DNA from: Bicyclus anynana
Lineage: Eukaryota; Arthropoda; Insecta; Lepidoptera; Nymphalidae
Reading direction: 5' to 3'
Assembly (NCBI RefSeq): GCF_947172395.1
Contig: NC_069095.1
Location: 16,404,271 to 16,468,270 of the forward strand
Length of the DNA: 64,000 nt
Shown one piece after another: positions 25,952-37,490 of this stretch. The translations under genes were made by a program, and so were the position numbers. Positions within the stretch are counted from its first letter, which is position 1. The number at the start of each line of letters is the position of its first letter. The notes under the pieces were generated by a model, which saw only the letters and a list, made by a program, of their open reading frames with translations, searched no databases and was not told the origin of the DNA.

Positions 25952-27417
25952 TTTGAACAAACTAAACAGTCGGCAAAAATCGAAAGCAACTTCACATTCA
26001 CAAATTGACAAATGACATGACACACGTCACCTCTATTTTTTTTTTAATTTCGTCTGATTTAGCGTGGTCTCTTACTACCATAGATAATATTATAAGCACT
26101 CCATCTATAATATTATTAAGAAGTAAAGTTTTTAAGTTTGTAACATTCTTTGAAAGCTTAGACCATTATAAAGAAAGGGGTAATCTTCGGGACTGCTGAT
26201 CCGATTTCAAAAATTCTTTCAACAGTAGAATGCTATGTTATCGAGGAGTGATTCAAGCTATTTTATATTGGTATCACATATATTAGCAGAGTTATCACAG
26301 TTTTTATCATACAGGTCCTTAGACCATTAGAAACTCCTCTTATACAGACTTAATCGCATGCGCCGCCAACATCGCCGCGCGTTAAATCTAGTAGTAAGTA
26401 TTTTTTATTTGAATACAACCCTAACGATATTTGAGTAGATTTATTAAAAATAAAAACTGTAGGTAAATAAAACGGCTTGCTAATAATTTTGTTCAAACTG
26501 CATTGCGCCGTATTGTGTCGTAGCTAGAGTCGCTATTTATTTTAATGACGTTGCGGAGTAAATCTTCTGTACTAAAATTATAGTAAAAGTAAAAATTATA
26601 GTACATATGTTTTCTGTGCTATAACAAAGATTACAGTGTAAATAGATATGCTACTCTAAACTTTTTCGGCCTGTGACAGCGCGATCTAGTAACTAGCTAC
26701 GGTATTTTTAGTGTAGTATCCATTATGTTAAAAAAAATAATGCATATTTTTTGTAAAGGAGAGAGATTTTTGATTTTGTAAGAGTTGAAGAAACCAATTG
26801 AGAAAAACAAAAAAAAGACAAAAAGTTTTCCATTGTTACCCCCGGGCACGAGCTCAGATCGTACATTTTTTAAGCACTACTAGGCCAAATGACTATGTAG
26901 AACTTCGTTCAAATTAATTTACAGTTACTGTCTTTCTTTAATAATCCCTTTGCTATAGAAATACAAACACATTCTTTCTTATGACGTGTCAAAATTAAAA
27001 GGATAAATAATTGTTTTTTTTTTTAGATTTTTTTTCGTAATTAGACGTATTAAATCTCTAAAAACAATAAAATACATGCACACCGTAAGTAATTAATTGA
27101 ATTTAATATCCTGGAATCTTAAATCTAGGATGTAGATGGCGCTGCTTCATAAAGATTTCAAATTCTGATAATCTATAACACAGATTACTATAGACTAGAA
27201 AATCTATAATGTCATTGTCAGTTGTCTGTGATTGTCGTGTTGTATAAAAAAATCTTTTAAAATAATATTCATGTAAAATGTATTCTGCTAATCTGCTTAA
27301 AAAGTATTAACGAAAATAATAGTCCTATTTTATTAAGTGCCAGGGAAATAATTTTCTATAAAAATTAAAAAAATCTAGGTTAAGTTAAATAATAAGCCTG
27401 TTTACCAACAATATACC
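25952..27417. other. Divergent promoter region, eclair and DDRGK1
   Basis: Shared upstream region of two head-to-head genes. It is AT-rich, with homopolymer runs near 26035 and 27015. No TATA box or other regulatory site can be named. No reading frame looks coding. Confidence 0.5.
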
Positions 27418-30400
27418 ATGGATCCTTTTATTCTCGCAGCTGTTATAAGCGCTATTGTAATTGTTGTCTTGGCGGTTGCATTTTTACGAGTGTCTAACAT
27501 ATCACCGCAGAGTGAGTACTTACTTCTGTTATTTTTACACATTAAAAATCTGTTCTGATGACAAAAATATCCTTCTTTTATTTATTCTCTATATTAAATT
27601 TTCGATTAAGTACTTTCCGAAAGTTTCGAAATGTGCCGTAAGCTGCATGCGCGGTTGCCTTCATTGAAGTACGAGTACAAGCAACAGGAATCAATTGCAA
27701 TGGTTACTATCATTATCAAACACGCGCGTCCCTGAGAGAATGTCACGTCATCAGTCCTGGATCGGACAATAATATCACCTTAAGAACATTTTCATTGAAG
27801 CAGCATCATCAATATTATCATCATCATCATCATACCAGCCAATGGATGTCTACTGTAGGACACCTTTTGTTAAGACTTCCAAACATCACAATCCTGAGCC
27901 ATCTGCATCCAGTGGAACCCTGCACCTCGTTTGATGTTGTAAGTTCTCCTCTTCTAAGGGGTCATGGAGTAGCATGGTGTGTGTAAACTCCATATCCAGA
28001 TGTAGTGGGTTATTAAAAAGCAGATAATGATGAAAATAAACAATATTTTTTTTAGATGGTGCCAAACCTAGAGCAGTGGTACAAAGATTGGAGGCAGGCA
28101 TCTGCAGGGTGCAAGCAGTCAGAAACCAGAGGGCACGGATGAGAGCTAATGCTGCAAGACATCAAGCTGCCTTGATTGAGGAAGAGCCTGGTGTGGCAGA
28201 TGATGCTCAAGAAGACATCGTACAAGAAGCTGAAAAGGTGGAATTTGATGACAAAATGGGAGCTAAGGTAATAACAATAATATTACTTTTGAGATTTTGT
28301 GATGAGTGACCTTTCACATTTATGTACGAGTATAGAAGATACAGTATACATTTATTTTATGACACCAGTAAATTATCTTGGTTTTTAACACAAGCTTTAA
28401 TCTGTCAAGCCCCATTAAGTCTGCCCCTTCTTTTATTTTCTTTAAGGTTTGCAAGCTTACAGTGATATTATTTGACTATGTAACAATTAATATGAGATAT
28501 TAATGATATTGACTTTTATTCTGATATAGAAACGTGCAAAGATGGAAGCAAAGTTGGAGAAGAAGAAAGCGCGTGAAGCTGAAGAGCACATGCGTGTAAA
28601 AAAGAAGAAGCAAGATGAAGAAATGGAAGAAGAAAAGAAAAAGGCAGAGGAAAAGAGAGAGGTAAACCAAGCAATGTAAGAATCCTTGATGGCATTCCAT
28701 GGACTCACTGTGGGTGTGATTGAAGGATGAACTCCTGGGGCATGTGATCTGGGCGTAGGGTTAAGGAGTTTATTTATGGCAACACTCCCCTTCTTATATT
28801 GTTCTGTCTGCCCTGGCAAATTTGATAAGATCCTAGTAGGACTACTTGGTTTAGCTATTCTTTTTTTTTTTTTTTTTTTTATATGTAATTTCTGCGACAT
28901 GGCGATCTGCTCATAGGCAATAAGCCATTCATTTATCTGATATCATCATATCATTTAATGTTTTCTTTGAGAGCTATTTTGCTGCAGATTCCCTGTCAGC
29001 AGCTCTCCCTTTGGCTTGTTATGGAAATCTGTTCCACAGGTCGGGAATGCTGTGTCTTTGTAGCCGAGCAAAACGGAGTCCACCCTCGCGACTCAGAGCC
29101 CGTGCAAGCTCATTTGTGTGAATTGTCAGTCTCTCCTGATACCTCAGGCTGCACTGGGATATTTCTTCACGTACAGTTTTTATGTCAATGTCGTGGTACA
29201 TGTATTTATTGCTGATACATCGCGGGATGCCAAACATTGTTCTTAGTGCTTTATTTTGGAATCTTTCCAGTATTTCAATATTTGAATTACTGGCCGTTCC
29301 CCACAGCTGTATGCCGTACGTCCAGATCGGTTTTAGCACTGCTTTATATATTAGCATTTTGTTTGTGTCAGTAAGTTGCGAGTGTCGTCCTAGTAGCCAG
29401 CTGTAAGAACGTAGCTTGCCATCCAATTGTTTTCTCTTTGTCCAAATATGTTTTAGCCATGTCAGTCTTCTATCCAAATGTAATCCTAGATACTTAGCAT
29501 CGTCTTCCTGAGGTATCATTTTGTCGTTTAGTTTAACAGGGGGACAGGATTCTCTCCTGAGTGTGAATGTGACGTGGACAGATTTATTTTCATTAGCTTT
29601 TATTTTCCACTGTTTGAACCACTTTTCTATTTCCCTTAGGTGATTCTGTAGCAAAAACGAAGCTGTAGAAGGGTTTGAATGTGAGCATAACAAGGCCGTG
29701 TCATCAGCGTATGTCGCTATTGATGTGGAATCGTTTGTTGGGACATCGGCAGTAAAGATTAGATATAATACAGGGCCCAGTATGCTACCTTGGGGAACTC
29801 CGGAATTGATTTCATAAAGGTTAGAGCAGTCGTTATTAAATTTAACTTGATAACTCCTTTTATCCAGGTATGATTTTAATATGGCAAGAAAACTGTGTGG
29901 TAGCATCTTTTTTAGCTTAAAGATGAGGCCTTCGTGCCATACCTTATCAAATGCTTGGCTAATATCTAGAAAGACAGCGGAGCAGTATAGTTTATTTTCT
30001 AAGCTTCTGCTAATGATATCAACGATTCGGTGAACTTGTTCCACAGTGCCATGCTTTTCGCGGAATTCGAACTGATGGTTTGGCAACACTGTACTCAAAT
30101 GTTCCTTCATTCGATTAAGGAGTATTCGCTCGAAAAGCTTTCCAATAACTGGCATTAGGCTGATAGGTCTATACGAGGATGCCTTTTGTGGTGGTTTCCC
30201 AGGTTTAGCTATCATTATTACCTGAGCTATCTTCCATTGACCAGGAAAGTGTTCAAATCTTATGCAGGCATTAAAAATGTGTACCAGTTTCATTATTCCT
30301 TTGAATGGAAGTTTCTTCAGAAGTGTGGCGTCAATTTGGTCATATCCAGGTGCTTTACCCTCCTGAAGTAACTTCATTTCTTCGAATACTTCTTTAGGGC

Positions 30401-33400
30401 TTATATTTTTTAAGGGCATACACATTTGATTCGCTGTTCCTAGGTATTCTCTGATTTTTATGTCATGTTCATGGCAACCCTCAGTGAGCGGTTGAAAAAC
30501 AGTGAATAAATGTTCAGCGAATGTTATAGCCTTCTCTAAATCAGTTCTAGCCCATCCGCCTTTATTATTGTCGATAGGTGGTATATGGGGTTTAGGACGC
30601 TTTAAGTTTTTGGTGACTTTCCACAGTGAGTAGTTAGTTTCTTTTGTTGGGTCAAGATTTGAAAGCATGCGATGAATATTGTCATTTTCCAAATTATTTA
30701 TATACTTTTTAAGTTCATCAGAAAATTTATTAAACGCTGCTTTATCTGATGGATATCCAGTTGTGTGCCAAATCTTTCTCAGTTTCCGACGTTTCTGAAT
30801 TTTCTGTTTTATATCTTTCAGATTTGAGTAATGCTTTGGTGGGTACCCTCCATTTCTTCCTTTAGGGGTAGCAATATTAGAAGCCTTGTGAATAGTCTTA
30901 TTTAATTTCTCTATTTCATCTTCTAACTCTTCTTTTGAGCCAATTTTATTTTTAAGATTTGTTTCTGTTGTTATTACAAACTTAAACGTTTCCCAGTTAG
31001 TAGTTCTGGAGTTGTATATTTTGGGTGGTGGGTTAACTAGAGTTACTGTTGTATTCATATTTAAGATAACTGGGGTATGATCTGAAGTTAGGTCTATGCA
31101 TGAATCCACTGTGATATAATTGCTGTCAATATTTTTTGTAATGAAGAAATCTAAGAGATCCGGAATCTTATTTCTGTCAGTTGGCCAATAGGTAGGCTCT
31201 CCACCTGATAAGCATTCCAGTTTCATTTCTTGTGTTGATTTGAAGAGTTGCCTTCCTCTTGTGTTGGTCAACCTAGATCCCCAGTGTAGATGTTTTGAAT
31301 TCCAGTCACCCCCACTGATAAATCTATTACTAAGAGTAGAGAAGTAATCTTTGTAGTCTTGAGCAGTTATTGTGTTTAGCTATTCTAATAAAGAAGTTGC
31401 TGCAGTTGAAGTGAGACCACCCTTACCGTAGATCTATAATAGCCCACCTTCATAAAGCAGTAACACACTTAGCTAAAGTGGTTTCGCAAATGTGGGATAG
31501 AGGTAAACCCAGAGAAGAATGCAGTAGTGCTCTTCTCAAGGAAACTTGCACGCAATTACTTTGATTTGAAAGAGGTCTCTTTACACGGAGCACCAATCCC
31601 GTGGCAACGCACTGCCAAATACCTAGGTGTGACCTTTTATACCTGTATGAGCTTCACGTCTCACATACAGAAAGCCAGAAAAAGAGCTGCTTATGTGATG
31701 GGTTGTCTCTATCCTATGATATGTGCTAAAAGCAAATTATCCCTCCGCTCCAAGGTCACTCTCTACAAGACCTGCATCCGTCCAATAATGACGTACGCTA
31801 GTGTAGTGTTTGCCCATCGCCCAAAGGCGACTCTAAAACCCCTTCAGGTCCTTCAGAACCGATTCATGCGTCAGGCCACGGGCGCTCCGTGCTATGTGCG
31901 CAATAACGACTTGCATAGAGACCTAGATCTCCCCACAATAGCCCAATATATGAAACAGCTCTCGAAAACTTATTTTGAGAGAGTCTCAACGCCCTTAGAG
32001 AGTTGTTTCGCCCATCTATCGTTAGTAGTTTCGGCGATGCTTCTGCACTCGCCCAAACCCCCCAGTGACGCCGTTAAGGTCCCTAGGTAAAGAGCCTACG
32101 GCACTTACACAATCAGAAAAGAAAAGAAAAATGTTCTAGTGAGGCCAAGGTCTTTAAAGCAGCTTATAGAAAAATGTTGGTAATTCTCTGTACCACTTTC
32201 ATTTATTAAAATTTATTGCACAACTAAAAAAAAACAACAAGAAAGAAAATAGAAGAAACATAGAAAACAAGTATGTGCAAAGGTGGTGACATCTTCCTTT
32301 TTTCCATATAACTTTTTAGAAAAAACGAAGATGTCAGGTGCTTTTTAAAGTTTAAGACCAAACCAAACAGCATTACCACATTGTTGTAGGAAGAAGAACG
32401 CAAAATAGAGGAAGCAGCACGCAAAGCTGAAGAAGAGCGTAAGAAACGTGAACAAGAAGAGTACGAGGCAATGAAGGCCGCCTTCAGTGTAGAGGGGGAG
32501 GGGTTTGATGAGGAACCAGACCTGGATCAGGAGAACTTGCTTAAACGGTTTATTGAGTACATTCAGGTGAGTTACAAAAACGTGCTATTATAGCAATAGA
32601 TTCATTATATTAAACCAAAATTTTATTAATATTTTAGCAAACTCCCAGCATAGTTACTGTTTCCGTGTGTGAATATAGATTTTTCTTTGTGAAAGAATGG
32701 TTAAAATTTTCATGTTAACACTTTTGTAAGTATCTTCAGAATGAATTAATTACGACAATACCACCATAGCTTATATTCTAAAATTACCACATAATCAAAT
32801 CTTAGCTTTTAATATTACTTTAGGTACCTAACAAAAACGTAACCTTTTCTCAAAATAAGATGGGTTATAATAAAAGATAATTTTATATTTGTTGTTATCA
32901 ATCCATATTTGACTCACTGCTGTGCTAGAGTCTCCTCTCAGAATGAGAAGGGTTAGGCTAATAGTCCACCATGCTGGCCCAATGCGGATTGGCAGACTAC
33001 ACATGCAGAGAATTAAGAAAATTTTCTGGTATGCAGATTTCACGATGTTTTCCTTCACCGTTTGAGACATGCGATATTTAATTTCTTAAAATGCACACAA
33101 CTGAAAAGTTAAAGGTGCATGCCCAGGATCGGATTCGAATCCACATCTGAGGCAATGCCGGAATCTGAGGCAATGCTGGAATCTGAGGCAGAGGTCATAT
33201 CCACTGGGCTATCACGGCTATTTTATATTACAGGCACAAAAAGTAGTCCTACTAGAAGATTTGGCAGCACACTTCAAGATTAAAACCCAAGCAGCTATCG
33301 ACAGGATAACCAGCCTTCAGGCTTCAGGAGATCTGACTGGTGTTATTGACGATAGGGGGAAGTTCATATACATATCACAGAAAGAACTAGAGGATGTTGC

Positions 33401-33494
33401 AAGATTCATCAAGCAGAGAGGGCGCGTGTCTATTGCAGAGTTGGCGGAAAGCAGTAATGAATTGATAAACCTCAACCCTGTGTCTGTTTTGTAA
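27418..33494 (+). CDS. Ddrgk1: DDRGK domain-containing protein 1 (UFBP1)
   Basis: ER-anchored adaptor of the UFMylation system that works with UFL1 and CDK5RAP3 and takes part in ER-phagy and ribosome quality control. Five exons, 27418-27511, 28056-28267, 28530-28661, 32390-32566 and 33234-33494, are all GT-AG, in phase, and give 291 aa (fly protein about 300). Seen: an N-terminal membrane anchor (FILAAVISAIVIVVLAVAFL); a long charged coiled coil in exons 2-4 (repeated KKK/EEE); and a C-terminal winged-helix/PCI-like part in exon 5 with the name motif DDRGKFIYIS at residues 244-253. Intron 3 (3.7 kb) is swollen by two LINE pieces, and intron 4 carries a SINE that ends about 13 bp before the last exon. 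Confidence 0.96.
28680..28850 (+). repeat. Second copy of the unnamed repeat at 7809
   Basis: Contains CATTCCATGGACTCAC, GTAGGGTTAAGGAG, ACACTCCCCTTCT and TTTGATAAGATCCTAGTAGG in the same order as the 7809-8020 copy. It lies in intron 3 of DDRGK1. The LINE listed next has inserted directly at its right end. Confidence 0.5.
28862..31374 (-). mobile_element. 5'-truncated jockey-type LINE with intact reverse transcriptase frame
   Basis: A single minus-strand frame (ATG at 31271, stop at 29019; open to about 31370 without a start) covers the end of the endonuclease domain (ISGGDWNSKHLHWG, then TSDHTPVI), the full reverse transcriptase (SSYRPISLMPVIGKLFERIL, AVFLDISQAFDKVWH, SGVPQGSILGPVLY, catalytic TYADDTALL) and the C-terminal region. 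A poly(A) tail reads as poly(T) from 28862. The 12-bp direct repeat TTTAGCTATTCT flanks it at 28850-28861 and 31375-31386, a clear target duplication. The N-terminal endonuclease and any ORF1 are missing, so the copy is 5'-truncated at insertion but little decayed. It is antisense in DDRGK1 intron 3. Confidence 0.92.
31467..32090 (+). mobile_element. Jockey-type LINE fragment (end of reverse transcriptase)
   Basis: The plus strand encodes WFRKCGIEVNPEKNAVVLF, TAKYLGVTF and a C-terminus to 32090, the post-catalytic part of a lepidopteran jockey-like reverse transcriptase. A TAG precedes the first recognisable codon, and no catalytic motif or 5' region is present. The following A-rich stretch near 32115 may be its tail. 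It is a different lineage from the LINE immediately to its left. It lies in DDRGK1 intron 3. Confidence 0.82.
32892..33220 (-). repeat. SINE family B next to DDRGK1 exon 5
   Basis: Near full-length copy; the tRNA-like head (ATATCCACTGGGCTATCACGG) is at the right end. Near 33150-33195 a short segment (ATCTGAGGCAATGC) is repeated within the head. The element ends about 13 bp before the acceptor AG at 33232-33233, so it probably supplies the branch point region for this intron. Confidence 0.8.
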
Positions 33495-33525
33495 TCTCGC
33501 TTAATATATAATGTATAAGTCTCAA

Positions 33526-33650
33526 TATCTCAACAGTAAGAGCAGTTGGACTTATCACCTAGGTTTGGTGGTTCGATCCCCATCCCGTTGGTCTATTGTA
33601 ATACCCACTCCTAGCACAGTCTTTTCCGACTAGTTGGAGGAGAATGAGTA
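33526..33650 (+). repeat. tRNA-headed SINE (family D) in the DDRGK1 3' UTR
   Basis: AACAGTAAGAGCAGTTGGAC (A-box region) and GGTGGTTCGATCCCCATCC (B box) are followed by ACCCACTCCTAGCACAGTCT. Inverted copies lie at 38735-38868 and 55195-55345. It begins about 30 bp after the DDRGK1 stop, so it is probably transcribed as part of its 3' UTR. Confidence 0.65.
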
Positions 33651-33987
33651 TATTATAAAAAAAATATGACTAAATTCCTAAAAAAATTTAAAAAAAAATG
33701 TAATTTTCATATTACAGTTGAGATAGACAGAAAACTGCTTATTTAATATTACAGCAAGTTCAAGGAATCTTGTTTAGATATATTGTATTTTATTGAGACT
33801 TTATTGTAGAGATTTTATTGTATGTATTGTATAGAGACTAGAAATAGAAGTGTATTATGTATTCAAAATTTGCCTACTCCAGCTTTGGTTAGCATTTTAT
33901 TTAAGACTGGATTATCACTAAGTGAGAACATCAGTTCAGCATAGTTTTATTTTATATACTTAAGCAAAATATGTTTGATATAAAAAT

Positions 33988-34018
33988 AATAAAACTTTTG
34001 AAAATACAAAATTTTATT
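33988..34018. terminator. Abutting convergent poly(A) signals
   Basis: AATAAA on the plus strand at 33988-33993 (for DDRGK1) and AATAAA on the minus strand at 34013-34018 (for Nup107). With cleavage 10-30 nt downstream, the two 3' ends would overlap by a few tens of bases. Confidence 0.5.
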
Positions 34019-34035
34019 AAACCAAAACTAAGAAA

Positions 34036-36546
34036 TTATTCATTTGATTCATATCCAAAAAGTCCCCTGTCCTTTTCCAGAAGTAACAGGGAAGATTCCT
34101 TAATCCTGTCCAATACTTCTAAAAGCTTGTTTTTTGAGAAAACTTTGTACAGGCAGCGATTTTCACCTGCAATCAAATCACAGATTTTCATAGCTTCTTT
34201 GTGATTCTCAATATCATTGTTGCTTTGCAAGATTTTAAGAATCAATAATGTAATTTCAGGTATGCACAAACATCTTAAAGTGTCCAATTGTTTGTTCCTT
34301 TCCTCTTTTTCTTCTGAAGTGAAACTGTTAGAGGATACACTATCAGTTTCATCTTGGAGCCATCCTCCAGGGAATAACAGAGTGTTGTACAGTAAACTCT
34401 TTGTATGACGAGATAGGTGTAACACAGTATTTTTCCATCTTGCCTTCTGTTGTTCTACTAGGGCACTCTTTTGTTCATGGTGAACCTTGTCAGAAAATGT
34501 AGCATCATGAGGCAAAGGTTCAACATCCTTCGGTTGACCACTTATGAAGTGTCTGTACCAAGTTGCAAAGGCCTCCAAACCTTCTAGGTAGGCCTTCAGA
34601 CATAAATGTTCTCTCAGCTCTGAAGAGTTTGATGGTACTCTATCAATATAGTTTGTAAACATTTTTTGGAAGCTATTAACACATAAGAGAGCAGCATCAG
34701 TGTTCCCAATGAATATAAATGTGCGAATCATGGTATTGCTCAGCCAAAGTGCTTCTTGTAATTGATCCTCAATAAATGACAACCATTCAAGGGATAGAAC
34801 GACTTGGTTAACTAATGTTTTATCCTTTTCAACTGCAGGGTTTTGAGTGAGCATCAAATCTATGTTTCCATAGCCTTGTTGGATATCCGTGATTGCTTTC
34901 TTGATTGCTACTCTCGCAGATGCAGCAACGTTTACTCCTGCTTTTAATCCAGCATTGACTACTGATTCTCGATGTTCACTTTTCTGTATGTGACCCATCA
35001 AATCTGCATAAAGAGCAATTTGCCTTTGAACTGGCACTGTAGATGTGTAATATGCAATAAGTTCGGGATTTTCACAGCCACTCTCACCTAAGCCCTCAAT
35101 AAGTTGTGCAACATATTTCTCCAAAACCTTATCGCCAACGTTATGTTGTGGGTCCTTACCCATCTGTCTCAGTACAAGCACTAAATGAGCTAGAAATCGA
35201 ATAAATTTCTCATCAGAATTTTCAAGCCAGTGGAGGGAGTCCTCCATTATTGTTCGGACATGTCCAAGCATCAGATGACGCTGGCATGTTTGATAATTGG
35301 ACTCCCTTTTGCCTTCCATCAAAGCTTTAACAGCATTAAAGATTTGCTCCAAAGACAGCTCTTCAACTTGAAGTTCACTTTGCAACAATTCTAAAACATC
35401 CTGTGGAGTTGTGTTTGCTTCAGCAGTAGCGTGATGCTCTCTTAAAAATTTATCAACCCTTGCCTCAATTTGAACTCTTAAATGTGCCCACAGCAAATCC
35501 TCCCAATTTCCTTGACAAGCTGGTAGAGTGCTTTGTAGATGACCGCATAGTATTCCAACAGTAGCTCTATAGCTTATATTTTCTGAGACATCACTTGCAA
35601 TGTTTAAAGAGCACCACTTCCACAAGTCTCGGGAAGAATTTCCAGAAACTTCTAAAGTGCCAGTCTTATCTTGTTCATAATGCAGCAACTTCCATCCTTG
35701 TAGAACAGCACCTCGCCACGCCTGCCCTGCGCTTATGCATAAGGATACTGCATCATTAAACTTGCCACAGCGCACTTCAGTGAATACTCTTTTACATAAA
35801 TCATTATCATCCTTTTTGTCATCAGTGTGGATTGTTTTGTTTTGGCGTTTGGGTGCATCAGGGTCCATGCATGTGATCATTGAAGTATTCTTCTCTTTGT
35901 TGAATAAGCTCGAGCCAATGAGTAGTTGGTGAAGTGTGTTACCCCAATGTACATTGTTATTAACAACTGGAGCTGAAGTTTTAGTTGCTTCCTCTTGATA
36001 AGCAGCAGTGGCTTCGAGCCAGTCTACTAACAGTTGAAGTAGACGTAACTCGGAATCGCTTTGAAAAAAAGCGTTAACTAAAGTTTGCTGTGAGAGGGTA
36101 GGTTCCAGAATAATACTGTCCAATGATTGGGGATGCTCATTTATAGAGTCCTCGTACAGACATTGTATAAGTTTCCATGTATTCGCTTCCTCTGCTAACC
36201 AATAGTTATGAGCATTGTATCGATGCCAGGGCTCTACCAACTCTAAAGAATCACGACACACTTGAGATAACCTAGATAGAGTATCCAAAACTTCACTCGG
36301 ACGAGCGGATTGTATTATTTCAAAAAACGCTTCATTCAAATCGTCTCCGGCGTTACCTGTGTTCAATATAATTGAAGATTCATCCAACACTTGCCTCAAG
36401 CTTGTATCATTTAGCGTTTTCAAAATTAAAGACTCGTTGATTGGCGATATATTTAATGTATCATCTCTGCCTAAAATTTGTCTAACCCGTTTGTTTTTGG
36501 GAGTTTGATGCAAGGACTGGAACTGAAAACTTCTGTCGTAACTCAT
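34036..36546 (-). CDS. Nup107: Nuclear pore complex protein Nup107
   Basis: Member of the Y-shaped Nup107-160 scaffold, where it bridges Nup96 and Nup133 and is needed for pore assembly and mRNA export. The reading frame is one uninterrupted exon of 836 aa; the fly protein is of similar size. Seen: a short polar N-terminus; a helical solenoid with the family block WRGAVLQGWKLLHYEQDK near residues 270-290, LWKWCSLNIASD after it, and ARVDKFLREH; and the C-terminal helical domain that docks Nup133. No membrane segment or FG repeats are present, as expected for a scaffold nucleoporin. The start is the first ATG, with MSYDRSF. The gene is tail to tail with DDRGK1. The lack of introns contrasts with its intron-rich neighbours. 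Confidence 0.93.
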   Translation of the reverse strand: MSYDRSFQFQSLHQTPKNKRVRQILGRDDTLNISPINESLILKTLNDTSLRQVLDESSIILNTGNAGDDLNEAFFEIIQSARPSEVLDTLSRLSQVCRDSLELVEPWHRYNAHNYWLAEEANTWKLIQCLYEDSINEHPQSLDSIILEPTLSQQTLVNAFFQSDSELRLLQLLVDWLEATAAYQEEATKTSAPVVNNNVHWGNTLHQLLIGSSLFNKEKNTSMITCMDPDAPKRQNKTIHTDDKKDDNDLCKRVFTEVRCGKFNDAVSLCISAGQAWRGAVLQGWKLLHYEQDKTGTLEVSGNSSRDLWKWCSLNIASDVSENISYRATVGILCGHLQSTLPACQGNWEDLLWAHLRVQIEARVDKFLREHHATAEANTTPQDVLELLQSELQVEELSLEQIFNAVKALMEGKRESNYQTCQRHLMLGHVRTIMEDSLHWLENSDEKFIRFLAHLVLVLRQMGKDPQHNVGDKVLEKYVAQLIEGLGESGCENPELIAYYTSTVPVQRQIALYADLMGHIQKSEHRESVVNAGLKAGVNVAASARVAIKKAITDIQQGYGNIDLMLTQNPAVEKDKTLVNQVVLSLEWLSFIEDQLQEALWLSNTMIRTFIFIGNTDAALLCVNSFQKMFTNYIDRVPSNSSELREHLCLKAYLEGLEAFATWYRHFISGQPKDVEPLPHDATFSDKVHHEQKSALVEQQKARWKNTVLHLSRHTKSLLYNTLLFPGGWLQDETDSVSSNSFTSEEKEERNKQLDTLRCLCIPEITLLILKILQSNNDIENHKEAMKICDLIAGENRCLYKVFSKNKLLEVLDRIKESSLLLLEKDRGLFGYESNE

Positions 36547-37159
36547 CGCTACACTTATTAAGCAGCTTTTTACTAATATTTGTATTTTTTCTTCACTTTT
36601 TTGCCTCTCAGATCTCGGCGCCGGTTTAAATTTTTAATTTGTCTACAGCACAGATTAACTACGTAGTCTGCAACTCTGCAGATAACAAACAAAACGGAAA
36701 ACCAAAGAGTATGTTGTCACTAATCACCTAACATTACGTTTTAAAAAAAACATTAATTTATTGTGACCAAAGAAAATATTACTCTAAGAGGGAGTGTCAC
36801 ATCACTACGGGTTACTGGTTGTTGTTACAATCACTGATTCGTATCTTTTTAGCCGTTTGTGCTGACTCGTATCCAGAGAATGAGAATCTAAATATTTTAT
36901 AGCCATGCGTGATCACAATAATTCAATATGTCCTTAGCGCTATATTTGCTTACTAAATCACACGCTGACTCGTAGCAACGAAATAAAAAACAAAATCAAC
37001 ATTCTTATTGCTTTAATTCTCGGAGGAACGCAATTCCTAAGACATCGACATTCAATTCCTAAGACGACAAGAAAAAGCTTGAAGTCTTGTATAAACTAAA
37101 ATGATCTTGGATAGAAGCAGGTATTACTTTGCGGAAGTTCGTCATTAATAGATGATATG

Positions 37160-37490
37160 AGATCACTCATAATTCACAGACATTATCATCTTTTTACCCT
37201 TAGCCCACATAGATGGGGTCGGCGAAATATGTCATTCTTCTCCATTCGTCAACCGTCTCTATTTCTCGACAACTCTTCATCCACACTCTTTGCACACATG
37301 TCCTCTTTCACACACTCCAACCATCTCTTATTTGGCCTTCCTCTCCTCTCTTGTCCTTCCACTTGCAAATTCAAGATTATTTTTTTCTAGTAACATGACT
37401 TTCGTCCCTCCGCAATACAATCATGTCCATAACGAGCTAACCTTTTACTCCTCAATTTTTCTGTCACGGCGTCACTTTCAGACTTCCTCA
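37160..37490 (-). repeat. RTE-like LINE C-terminal remnant
   Basis: The minus strand reads KEDMCAKSVDEELSRN, then RRMTYFADPIYVG, the C-terminus of a LINE reverse transcriptase family common in Lepidoptera. It is frameshifted and truncated. Confidence 0.6.

Noticed and set aside
31527..32090. Host gene of 187 codons inside the DDRGK1 intron
   Set aside because: Recognisable as the end of a jockey-like reverse transcriptase.
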